DNA of 64,000 nt, taken from contig NC_052505.1 of the NCBI RefSeq assembly GCF_014356525.2, positions 53,558,379-53,622,378 of the forward strand. The letters run 5' to 3'. The stretch's first letter is position 1, and each line of letters starts with the position of its first letter. The notes below the pieces were generated by a model. It ran no database searches. It was not told the DNA's origin and saw only the letters and a list, made by a program, of their open reading frames with translations. The translations under genes and the position numbers were made by a program. Below are positions 49,649 through 60,900 of this stretch, in pieces. The DNA is from Nilaparvata lugens. Its lineage: Eukaryota > Arthropoda > Insecta > Hemiptera > Delphacidae.

Positions 49649-51308
49649 CAGTTATTCATTAAACATTTACCGGTTTCCGTTTCCCATTCTTTATTCTTTA
49701 TTCCTTAATTCACAAACTTCATTCAGCATTCTCTTAATCTGATCATCGACTCTTCCCCACTGTGAATGCTACACCAAACAAAATAAAATCATCTTATCCA
49801 CTTCTCTAATGAACAATCTTTCATTCTCTGATGCCAAGCAGTATCACATTTTCATATCGCAGAGTTTTATGTACTCTTTCATGATGAACATGATACATTA
49901 TTTTATGTCAACGCGAATCTATGACAAAAATTAAACACGATATTTGAATCTTGAGCGTGTTAACGAATACCGAACAAGATTCAGACCAATGTAACTAGAA
50001 TACATTGTATTCTAGGTTTATTGATCCTACCATTTTTTTAATTTCTCTCTCAGATGAAGCTAACAGATTTCTCTAACAGATGAAGCACCGGTGAATATTC
50101 TCCGTATTATTTTTTAAAACATTTCACAAACTGATGTCTGCATGAATCTGATTTCTATCCACTCATTCATATTCATGATCACCACACACTGCTGTAATAT
50201 TTTGAGTTGAGCTCCGTAGAGCGTAGTGTTTGAAAATTTTCAGGAATCTAGAAAAGAAACCAGTTTCACCAACAAATGAATAATAATGCACTATATATGA
50301 TCGGGAAATTATTGAAGATCTCTAGTGATTTCGATGAATATCTTTATTTCCTGGTAATTCTGATGAGAAGCAATCTCCTCATCATTCCCAGTATGCTATA
50401 AAATCGGACCATTCGCTTCAACAAGCTACTCGTATTATCCCTGTACAAAACTGGTTGAAACATAATAGCTCTCTGATAAGTCAGATAAGTTATCAAATCA
50501 GTGTCGTCCATATTCTTGAATAGATCTTTAGGATATTATGTGAAGTTATTGTAAAGGATGAAAATCATCTCCGTTGTTCAGTTTTTAGAAGAGAAAAGAT
50601 GAAGAAAATAACGAGGAGTGACAGAGATAAAAAAGTTGAATCGCTTGAACGCTGAGCTGATACCCGATTGACCATCAAGAGGACACTTCAAATTCAAGCT
50701 GCACCATTCACGTCACGTCTATTGACACCATCCAATACTATTACATTTAACATAACCCAAATTGACAGTGTTCCACATCTGCTCCAATGAGAATCAGCTT
50801 TAATCGAGTATATGGAAATGATCAAATGAATGGCAGCTCAATCTTTATTGATACTATTGACCCGATGGTGATTTTATAAAGATTCCACATAGAGTTTGAG
50901 TACGCATTTAAGCAAATTCTCGATTTGCTACCTTAATTAGCTACTTCTTCTATTTTAGCTACTTCTTCTATTCCAACTGCGAATGATCAGAAGACGAACG
51001 AACACAGCAACTGACAAACGTATGCAGACAGACTAAGGAAAAATATTTTCCCAGGTGTTCAAATGATGCAACGCACACAAATGTCTGTCTGTCTTCATAG
51101 TTCGTCTGCACACGTTTGTTTTTTCTACGTCTCTCTGCGTCTTCAAACGCGACCGTTTTCAAACTTGTGTTAGTGGGACGGAGCGCCTCTAGAAGGGCAA
51201 CTGAACATACAAGCCAAATTTGAACGTAATTGGTCCAAAAGATTCTCAGCACTGTTGATTATGTTATTCAATCAGTGAGAGAGTGAATGAATGTATCAGT
51301 GTTTTTTT
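49649..51308. other. Unannotated DNA
   Basis: No supportable gene. A tiny tandem duplication of TTAGCTACTTCTTCTATT lies near 50937-50974. Confidence 0.35.
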
Positions 51309-51706
51309 CGCTCTCATAAAGATGACGGTACCAACACTATTGTATGGAGCAGAAACTTGGGTGATTTAGAAGAGATCATTAAGTACAGTTCAAGCAGCAG
51401 AGATGAGTTTGCACAAAGTTGGACTGATTCCACAATCAAAATGTTAGGAATGATTCAAGCGTATCAACGTTAGAAGCATAGCTTGAGATAAACCAATCAA
51501 ACTGGAAGTGTCATGTTGCCAGATGATACGCATAGACTCTCAAAATCTGTCATTTTACCTTTTACCCGTCAGTATGCCTTTTACCTGTCTTTTAACTGTC
51601 AGTTACCTTTTATGTTACCTTATTGTGAAAGATATACAATTCAATTTCAATATGAAACCGAAACTAGTGTGTACGCCTAATCCTGAAAATTAAAGAAAGA
51701 AGGAGA
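51309..51706 (+). pseudogene. Fragment of a LINE reverse transcriptase (C-terminal part), copy 2
   Basis: TTGTATGGAGCAGAAACTTG and the following sequence match the second frame at 36630-36770, giving the peptide TLLYGAETWV before a stop. GTTCAAGC(A/T)GC(A)GAGATG and GCACAAAGTTGGAC follow, with a deletion of about 20 bases relative to copy 1. The 3' part shares GTGTACGCCT(A/T)ATCCTG and ends in a degenerate GAAAGAAGG tail, like copy 1. It is a strongly decayed relic of the same LINE family. Confidence 0.65.
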
Positions 51707-52372
51707 TTATAAAGAGTCCGGCATAAAAACCTGACGATTTTTTGAGTGATATTAATCATAATAATTAATGTGTGTTTCGGACAATTAAAACATGTAATAT
51801 ATCAAAAAATTAAAAATCAAATTTTTCAACTTACAGTGAATTACATAGATTACTCAAAAAGTTTTTCATTTGAAGATTATGTCATCCAAATGTTTTCCGT
51901 TACTTTTTCACACACTCACTTAAGCTAATTCTCAAATCTGCCATTGCTAGCCCAATCATCACTTGTGGAATTGTTTCAATTTCTCGTTGAGTGACTTCTC
52001 CTTTAGTTCTACAATTGACTGTGATCGACTAGTGAAGACTATATTTTTGAGATAGCCCCACAGAAAAAAATCACAAACTGCTAAATCAGGTGAACGGGCT
52101 GGCCAAAGGATATCGCCAAATCGGGAAAGCAAATAATGTCGAGGAAAGGTTTCACGCAGAACATTCATTGCGATTCTCGCCCTAGTGGGATGGGCAGTGG
52201 CATGATCCTGTTGAAACCAAATTTCATGTCCTCGAAAGTCATCTCGAATGTTGCAGAAATTCATTCAACATGATTATGTATCAATGAGATGTTACTGTTG
52301 TTACTCTGCGACTCAACTCTTCATAAAAATAGCTTCAATTACAAACGCTCATTGTTCACTTGACCACGACAT
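51706..52372 (-). mobile_element. Relic of a Tc1/mariner-superfamily transposon
   Basis: The transposase remnant (51959-52372) is followed on the minus strand by about 250 bases that end in a GTCAGGTTTTTATGCCGGAC-type terminus near 51710-51740. No matching inverted end is visible near 52400-52500. The 5' end is therefore lost or too decayed. Confidence 0.6.
51959..52372 (-). pseudogene. Internally deleted mariner-like transposase
   Basis: On the minus strand, ATG at 52372 starts MSWSSEQ, then a stop, then AFVIEA, the usual N-terminal helix-turn-helix opening of this insect transposase group. After a few broken codons the sequence jumps to the catalytic domain, whose open frame (52264-51959) reads WFQQDHATAH, WPARSPDLAVCDFFLWGYLKN. 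The second catalytic Asp (QQD) and a third acidic residue (CDF, about 44 residues on) are present. The first Asp and some 150 or more residues are deleted. The enzyme would have cut and joined transposon ends. This copy is dead. Confidence 0.75.
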
Positions 52373-53073
52373 ACTGGCTAGTCTGGCTACTGAAATGACA
52401 AGAATAGACCTGTCGATGTACAACATTTCCGCCGTTCCCAAGGAGGATCGTCTTTGGCCTTTTCAATGACAGTGGTGCCAACATAACAAATACTACAAAC
52501 AAATACTACAAATTCGTAGTGCAAAATTATATTATTATAAGTCAATATTATCAAAATGAGAGAAATAGGTAGAACGACGGAAAGATCAGTATCGGAACAG
52601 GTACATTAGACCTAATCCATGAAGTGGAGATGAGATTATATTTTTCTCTGAATACCGATTCTTCCTGCCTAGATGCCTTGCGTTCTCAAAACGCAATACA
52701 TTTCTTATAATTTACTAATGTCACTTATCATTCAAATAACATTCCGCTGTTTCTTATGACATAAATACCTAGTGCGTTTTTATACATTCATTGTTTCATT
52801 TCCACTGAATTGATCCACAAGAGATTTTTGGATTCATTAATAGTTTCAAGTCATCTGCAATTATTCATCTGCCACCCTGAGTAACACAAAGATTTTGTTG
52901 CGAGTTTCCATTCTGAGTAATGATTTCCGTAGCAAGTCCATTGTGAAACGGTATCAGTTGAGGGAGCAGCAACGAGATTTCTGTTCCCAGTAATGAGATA
53001 TACACCGAGTTCAATGTCTCATCTTTTGCATTGTAATCCCTTCATTCATTATTCATATATTCATTCATTTTTA

Positions 53074-53340
53074 GCTGGATTTCCTTCTTTTCCATTCAAG
53101 TTGACAGTTGCTACAAGATCGTTCCCCAATCTCAAATACAAAGCAATCCATGCAGTAGAGGCCTCAGTGGGGAAATCCCGATTTATTATTTATTGGGAAG
53201 AAAACCCAGGCTTGGATTACTCGGAATTCCACTTTTGTACGTGGAGGAAGATCTTCAGAACTGAACTTTCCAAAAAATATGGATATGCTAAAGCTGTCAC
53301 TGAAATCAATCGAGATGTTTTCAACTTTACAGAAAACTAG
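53074..53340 (+). CDS. Unrecognised open frame, possible terminal exon
   Basis: A frame of about 88 codons ends at TAG 53338-53340. It has balanced amino-acid composition (for example VEASVGKSRFIIYWEENP) rather than the low-complexity pattern of chance frames here, and sequence GC is higher than in the flanks. It is preceded by TTCATTTTTAG, which would serve as a 3' splice site, so it may be the last exon of a host gene. The frame stays open upstream to an ATG at about 52993, but that part is Ser/His/Phe-rich and less convincing. I do not recognise a family, and no further exon was found. Confidence 0.3.
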   Translation, partial: AGFPSFPFKLTVATRSFPNLKYKAIHAVEASVGKSRFIIYWEENPGLDYSEFHFCTWRKIFRTELSKKYGYAKAVTEINRDVFNFTEN

Positions 53341-54565
53341 AGGATCGTATGAGAACGGTCTTGAGCTACAAAAGGAACCTATTAGAATGATTCAAGTAGC
53401 TGCTAGAATCATCCTGATTGGTTCTGGCTTCTGACTACCAGGTTCCCACGGAATGCTTGAATAAGATTGTTTCTAAGACTAGTTAAAAATATGGCCATGA
53501 GTAACAGAACCATGTTTTTCTCTTAATGCCTACGCGTTTTTTTGATAAAAATGGAGATTGGCTTCTTCCCAAAAACAGTTACTCAGCTTGAGTTCACAGT
53601 TGGGAAAGTTTTGTTGGAGGAGAGCAAACGTTCAATATGGGATGATCTGACTGATTCAGGTCTGGTGTCAGAGTTTTCAGGGTGCAACTGATCAATTTGA
53701 GGGACTCTGATATGACTAATTTTTACAACGAATAATTTTTAGATCTTGTTCAATTATTGAGCTCCACTGTACAACAAAATATGAAAATCAGAGGAGTGAT
53801 CTGATTTCTATGGCGAGTGATCCTAGCTCTAAAATATAGTACTTCCCTATAAATTGTATATCCATGAGAATATCATTGTGGATCATGGTAATGTTGATGC
53901 TGAGGTTGAAGTTGTGTTGCAAGCAATTCAAATTGGAATTTGTAACGATTTACTATGGGCAAATGCATGATAAATGGAGTTATCCCAGTATCAATCGTCT
54001 GCAACATTACTTCATTCTTAGCATCAACATTATCATGATCCACAATGATTTTCTCAGGAATATTGAATTCATTGAATAGTACTATATCAATTGGAATTTC
54101 CTACCCTTCCAATCCTGAAATTGACTATTTGTAAGATAGATTGACCTTGGTGCCTTGGTGAATTGTATAAGGAGTCCTAGCAGCATTGAGAAAATCATAG
54201 ACTTTTCGGAAACTTCATTTTAGGAGTCAGTGAAGCCCCCTCATTTTTTGGAATATTGAGAGGGGTGATTGGTAGAACTTCACCTAAGCACTGCAAAAGA
54301 CATTCACGTTCAAGTAACTTACACTATTTCTTGTCATAATAATCTAGAAAAGGATAATTGAGAAACAGAAAACATTACCGACAGATACATTACTACATGC
54401 ATTCTATGAACATAACCTAGTTTACAAGTTTTAAATCAGGAATTTATTGATTGTAGTTGACAAAACATCCACCTGGAGCGCTAAAAGGCTATTTTTGTAC
54501 CAGCTTTGCTGTTCTAAATTCGGAACTAAGAAACATACTCGACTGTAGAGAAAACATATAATTAT

Positions 54566-54588
54566 ATTACAGTATAGTATACTGTAAT
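54566..54588. repeat. Perfect short palindrome
   Basis: Two 11-base arms (ATTACAGTATA and its complement) flank one central base. Its function is unknown, and it may be a chance feature of AT-rich DNA. Confidence 0.5.
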
Positions 54589-54701
54589 GAGAACCATATG
54601 TTTATTTGTCCTACAATCAGCTGTTTACCGGCTTTATTTCATGGTAGTGAAACAGCTGGAATTTGATGACTATGACAAAAAGTTATCTTCTTCTTCTCTA
54701 T

Positions 54702-55160
54702 ACTTATAAAAGGCTAAGCCCCGAAAGACTAAAATCACACCACAGCCCAAACTACTGAGCCAAAAAACTTGAAATTTTGCACAATTGTTTATGGTAGCCT
54801 GAAAACATCCACTAAGAAAGGATTTTCAGAAATTTGCCCCCCTGAGGGAGCTGGGGCCCCCCCAAAATATTGTACTTTTTAACCGCTCATTGCACAGCAG
54901 TCATAAGGAGCTTTTTTGTTCAGCTACGAAAAAAATCAGATCTATGCAGAAAAATTTCGATCAGAAGCACAGGGGGTTCCAGGAGAGGGCATTTTTCGAA
55001 AATTTTGATGTAAAATCACACTACAGCTCAAACTAATTGTCCTACAGACTTGAAACTTTGCACAAATATTCTTCAAACATGCTAGACGCGCACTAAGAAC
55101 AGATTTTGAGATATTTTGCCTCTAAGGGTTTCAAAGGATGAAAAAGGACCCTATCAAGTA
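54702..55160. repeat. Non-coding dispersed-type repeat of two units, period 281 bp
   Basis: AAAATCACAC begins each unit (54731 and 55012). ACTTGAAA(T/C)TTTGCACAA and CACTAAGAA(A/C)(A/G)GATTTT recur in the same order. The block is preceded by CTTATAAAAGGCTAAGCCCC. There is no coding capacity. Confidence 0.6.
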
Positions 55161-56931
55161 AGGTTATGAACATGGTAAGATGAGTGCCATATTATGGAAA
55201 TGATTTATTTATTGACATGAGATTTTCTAACATATGTTGTAATCATTGGAAATAACAAAATAATATGATAGAAATTCAAAAAAGAACATCTGTTCTATCA
55301 TTGCTTTCTACCTGATTCCACTCAACCTCAATAATATTGTTCTGATAATTGATAAATATGTTTAATAATATTATTATTATTGATATAATAAAAGTATTGT
55401 TTCAATAATTGATTATTATCATTAATATAATAATAGTATTGTTTTGGTTATCAATAAATATTTTTATTTTCACAAACTCAGTATAATTTATAATGGTGAA
55501 TGTGAAACAGCTGCATCAAAGAAATTATCTCAAAAACATATGTTTAGGAAAACCATAGTTTTGAACTTCGTTTTCCTGATGCAATGTATAAGCCTACACG
55601 TGGCATGTATGATTAATTTTTCAGCTAGAACAGTTTTTTGAGACTGCTAAATAAACGTCTACAGTTTTATCATTGCTGTATCGGCAATATGAAAACGCAT
55701 GCAGTTAATATGTCTTTAAAAGAAGGTGTTGATATCTACATGATAATTATTCTCTACCATTTTTATTTAATTAAAATGTCAAAATTATTCAAGCCTTGAT
55801 AGAATGATTGACTCACTGTACAGTCAGTCGAAAATTTTAATATTGAAATGAGGGGTATTTTGGCAAGCTGAACAAAAAGTAAGGTCCTATGAACCTTTTT
55901 GATATTATTTCCTCGAATGAAAAATGAGTTTTGTGGGTTGTCAAAACTCCCCCTGAAAGAGAACTATTCATTTTATCCTTTTTTTAGTGAAATAACAAAT
56001 TAACAATGATTTCTGCATTGAATGATAACGTATGCTCACTAACTACCCGCGAGTCTATTCAGTACGACCACATACGGACATCCATGAACTAGGTACTTCA
56101 ATCAAGAATTCAATCAAACTTCACCCCAGTTTCCCTGTGGATTCAATCGTGGCTAGTTCATAAACCGCACTTGAAAACTAGGTAACGGTGAACGATGCTA
56201 ATAATAACATGGCACAACAATACCTGATAAACCAATCAGATCAAGCCGTTATTGTTGTGTGTCGGACTACTGAGAGCGAGTTTGCGGTGGTCTATTTGTG
56301 GCTAGGGTGGTTTGGCGGGGGCAGAGCAGCTCAGTTGGTGTAATTAATTGATTTTGAAAATGTGGGAGCGGGTCAGACTAACCCAGCCATAGATGACAAA
56401 TGGCTGTGTCTGTAACCGAGCATTGGCTGACAGCCCATTCATACATGAGTTGAGGCAGAATACTACAGATATATAATCCACGTATTTATAGTCTATACAG
56501 TCAGAGTTCTCCAGGCACAATTACTCAATAAATTGACAGGGCAGTCAGTGGTTGACGATACGAACACCGTCACAATAACCTAGAAACCTGTTCCAATCAA
56601 GTAAAGTCTTGGTCTTGTAGATCTACGATTATATTGAGAATTACGAGAAATTCACTCGCTTCTCGACTGCAGTAACTCAATGTTCATGAAAAATGTAGTG
56701 GTAGTTCTATTTTTGTAACATATCGGTACTGTATTATTATGGCTTATAGTGACTCATAATAGAGGTGAAAACAGTAAAATCAAATATTTTTCGAAATTCA
56801 GCCTCCAGAGCTTCAGAAACACTCAAAACGCGTCATACTGTGAATATTCTAGCCTTCATGACTAGAAATGGTTGATAGATTGACTTGTAGATGATGACAT
56901 TGTGGAGATGGTATACAAGAACCAGGAGACT
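55161..56931. other. Unannotated DNA with an AT-rich tandem stretch
   Basis: About 55325-55455 holds a degenerate tandem repeat of roughly 58-60 bases made of AATAATATTG and GATAATTGAT words. Nothing else is supportable. Confidence 0.35.
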
Positions 56932-57260
56932 ATATAGCACACTCGGCCACGCCTGCTTTCCGCAACCGCACTTAATGTGTAAAGCCTGTTATTTATTTGT
57001 AATGATGAAGGCTACTTGATGAACGAGTTATTAAATGAATTAATGGACAATAACCAGTGACCCCTTGAGTAGAAGAACTCGCTCGGAAACTGTTTATTGC
57101 AATCATTGAAGCAAACAACTTTAAATTATACAGATATGGTAAAAACTATGGAAACAGCTAAATATTTCTCCTACAAGAATATTGACAGTGGGTTTCATTA
57201 AGGTTCCTATTTTTGAAATAAGATATTTCTCTTAATAAATCAAACTGTCGCTTCAACATA
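56932..57260. repeat. Short dispersed repeat, family 2, copy 2
   Basis: It matches 44158-44370 with an extra block of about 110 bases near 56950-57060. Shared words include GAACTCGCTC, ACTATGGAAACAGCT and GACAGTGGGTTTCATT. It is non-coding. Confidence 0.5.
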
Positions 57261-57485
57261 TTTATACCTGATATCATGAATCCAAATTCATGTTACATGG
57301 TTTCCATACAGAGTTCCAAGAGAAAATTAATGGTGGAAAACGCTCATTGATATCTCTCAACCCGTATTAGCTTGATTTAAATTATTTTATATACTGTCAG
57401 GTTTTTCAACGTTTCATGCCGCACGTTGGGTCGGCATGTGTCAAGTGTCACTTTTATGGGTAAGTAGGTATAATAAGAGGATTCT

Positions 57486-57722
57486 GGGCCAACCAGCAAT
57501 GAGCAGCCTAATTTAACCTAACCTAACCTAACCTAACCTCCCCCAAACCTAGTCTCAGTCATTTTGTCTGGGCCCACCAGCAATGAGCAGCCTAACCTAA
57601 CCTAACCTCCCCCAAACCTAGTCTCAGTCATTTTGTCTGGGCCCACCAGCAATGAGCAGCCTAATTTAACCTAACCTAACCTAACCTAACCTCCCCCAAA
57701 CCTAGTCTCAGTCATTTTGTCT
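57486..57722. repeat. Three-unit minisatellite containing insect telomere pentamers
   Basis: Units of 84, 69 and 84 bp (57486-57569, 57570-57638, 57639-57722) start with GGGCC(C/A)ACCAGCAATG and end with CAGTCATTTTGTCT. Each contains CCTAA pentamers: six including one TTTAA variant in units 1 and 3, and three in unit 2. The 15-bp length difference is exactly three pentamers. CCTAA is the complement of TTAGG, the common insect telomere repeat. The array is interstitial, 260 bp from the stop codon of the polymerase gene. Confidence 0.9.
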
Positions 57723-57946
57723 CTCACCATGACTCCTTCCCCAATCAATAGGAGAGCAGGAAGCCTCCCACCATGATTTTCTCCCCAAAACAGGCGATGA
57801 CAGGTGTGCTAAGAACAGGTGCAGCTGCTCTTACCAAAACCATAAAAAAATTTCCTATTTAAAATTCCCCTATTAAAAATTTTTTTATTCCCCATACTAA
57901 ATTCTGGTATTTGATATTCTTAAGGTGGGTACTTTAAGTTTTAAGT
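57723..57946. other. 3' flank of the polymerase gene
   Basis: Short AT-rich flank without further structure that I can name. Confidence 0.4.
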
Positions 57947-57952
57947 TTTATT
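57947..57952 (-). promoter_or_regulatory. Putative polyadenylation signal of the polymerase gene
   Basis: AATAAA on the minus strand lies about 30 bases after the stop codon, a suitable place for 3' end formation. Confidence 0.45.
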
Positions 57953-57981
57953 GAGATTCTTAGAATATTTTTTTTTTAACT

Positions 57982-60900
57982 TTAATTCTTGTATCCAATT
58001 GGTAATGTGGATATTCCATCCTCTAATACTATTCTCTTATCATCTTTGGAACAAAGAGCTTTTTTATTTATATCCACTGTATAGACATGATGCTCTTTAG
58101 ATCTGATGCAGGTATTTATCAGTCTATGGTCATTATTCAAGCTGAGACAATTCAAATAATCATCAAATGTAATATATTTATTTAATGCAGCTGACTGAAC
58201 ACCTTTTGCTTTTTTTATTTCATGGTCATTCATTCTTATGGAATACATTTTTGCACGAAGACCCACAAATTCCAAGATTATCTTACTATTTGCCTCATCC
58301 TTGAACTTTCCCAATACTTTTTTATTCACTGGTGAATAGCAAGGATGGTCAATGGGATAATCAGATGTGTCAAAGTGCTCAATCATGTTATATATATCAT
58401 CATATAAATCATCAGTAACTATTTTATATAGTAAACTATCTGTATCAGTATATGCTAGTTTAATGTTCTCATTGCCATATTTTGGTATCATTACATTGTA
58501 ATGGAAGTTATACATCACTGTTTTTGAAATATCCAATACAGCTTGACCTATGTATATTGGTTTGTCTAACATTATTTTTTTCTTCTTTAGATGAATAGCT
58601 ACCAAATTCTCACTAAAAATTGTTCTATCAATGAACTCAGGCTTTCTAATCATTTTTTCCATCTTTCTATCACTGCACACTATTTGCATATTAAATCTCT
58701 CACGAACATTCTCCATTGTCTTACCATAGACTGAATTAATATATAATTTGTACATATCCTTCTCAAAAGCATTTTTAGAGCAAGTACGAAGTCTTGTGTT
58801 ATGTTCAATGTATGGCTGCAGCCAGCATGACTGTTTGAATCTCAATGCACGGTGAATTTTCTCAACAATAAGGCCATGTTCAACTGCCTGTTTTAAAGCA
58901 ATATAGTGAACTATATATTGCTTCCTGCTATTCACATGAGCACATAACTTTTTTTGATCAATTCCAATAGATATTTGCTCAGGGAGAAATGGGAGATCAC
59001 AATGATCTACATGTAGTGAACTTGGATATGATACATCAACCTCAAGAATATAGCCATATTCATCTCCTTCTTTTGCTTCAAGTAGATCATTCATACTCAA
59101 ATTAATCCACTGAAAATCCCCAAATGGAAGGGGTTTTGACATGGCAAGGCCATAAAGGTTATTACAATCTACAAAGGCAATGAAAACACTTTCAGCTGTG
59201 GAGTCAAATGTTTTCATAAATTTATTGTTGGCCTTGATATGTCGATGTGAAACTTGACACAATCCTCCCCTTATCCCCTTCTCAATCATCATGAACTTCT
59301 CATAGTCTGTAAGAAGTTCAAGTTCAATACCTGTGAATCTTAACATGGCATCCCAAGATAGACCAGGTAAAGTGTAATAATGACATGGATCCAACTTGTG
59401 TGTTTTCATGGTAATATCCCTAAAATTCTCAAAAATATCAGCCAACAATAATACATCAGTTTTTGCATAATGGTCACTATATTCACCAAGATTTTTGAAC
59501 CCAAAGGTATTCCATACATTTATTGCATGTAAATAATCTTCATCAGTAATTGCTGTCTTATTAAGATTTGAATAAAATGCAGCTTTTGGTGGGAGAGATG
59601 TTTCATTCAATTTATCCCGACTTGTTATATACTCATATGGAAATACACCTTTCCTTGTTAGTAGAGGAATATGTTGAGGTTGGAAAAACTTTGGGATCTC
59701 TTCAAGTTTGGGGAGATTCCTAGCCAGACTATCCAAGCTACTTGGCATGAAACGAAATGAATCTAGAAACCGTAATTTCATGAATTTATTGATTGTCTTT
59801 GAAAATGATATATATTTTTCTTCTGAGTTGGGAATTATATCGATCTGCTTCTCATCATAACCCAACTCCCTCACAATAAAGTGACTATCATATCCACTAA
59901 GGTTGTGAAATAATACAGGGAGGAAGTGGGGGACTTGATACTTTAAATTGCAGCTACTATGTGCTGCCCCTCGGTAATTTCCTGTCATATGACAGTGATC
60001 TCTAACTTTCACATCATCTACACTGAAATGTTTATCACACATATAACAAGTATCTGCCGAATTGTATGCAGCAAGTTCTTCAGAACTCATTTCATTCATT
60101 GGATTGTTAGTTTTATATATTTCTGTTATTTCTTCAGCCAATTCCTTCAAATATTTAAGTAACACCTTAGCAGCATCCCTACCCCTGTATATGAATGGCT
60201 CTGAGGGTAAATTATCATACTGTATTGTTTGTTTCAAATAGACACAGATGCTCATAGCCTCATGTTTATGTACTTGTACTGTGTATGATGCAGCGATATC
60301 TGGTGTACAGCCTTGTATGGGCTTTAAAATACTTTCAAAATCACAGTAAACAACAAAAGGTACTCGCAGACCTCTCTCAACATGCTCAAACTTCACGAAT
60401 GGTTTATCATCTGGTAGCACAACTCTTATAGGATTATTAGCAACACACATTTTCAAATGCTCCCTCAGCTTTTCTTCTTTTAACACTCCATACTGATCAT
60501 CAAAATGGCTGAAGCACCGCTTGCATATTGATATGCTATCTTTACGTTTTGTAATTTGATAACGAACCAATTTTTCAAAGTTTTTTATATATACATAGTG
60601 ACTGATACCATCACTATTGGAAATCAATAGAATATCTCTATGATCTTCAAGTTCTTCATCAACAACTTTCAGAGGATAGACCTTGTTCTTCTCATCTAAG
60701 CCGAATATGTTGATTGTCATTCGATTCACTTTCTCAAATTTTTTAACTTCATTCAATGGTGTGGGGAAAGATACACAAGTGAAGTCATATGTATGATTGA
60801 CATTACTGTAACTTGATACTCGATGAGGTTTTGTATCTATCAGTTTAGATAAAATTGCATACTCGAAGCATCTATTATCAAAATTTTGGACATTGATACA

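Larger units (their letters stand above)
52373..54700. other. Mostly unannotated DNA with one exon candidate
   Basis: Apart from the open frame at 53074-53340, no feature is supportable. Confidence 0.3.
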
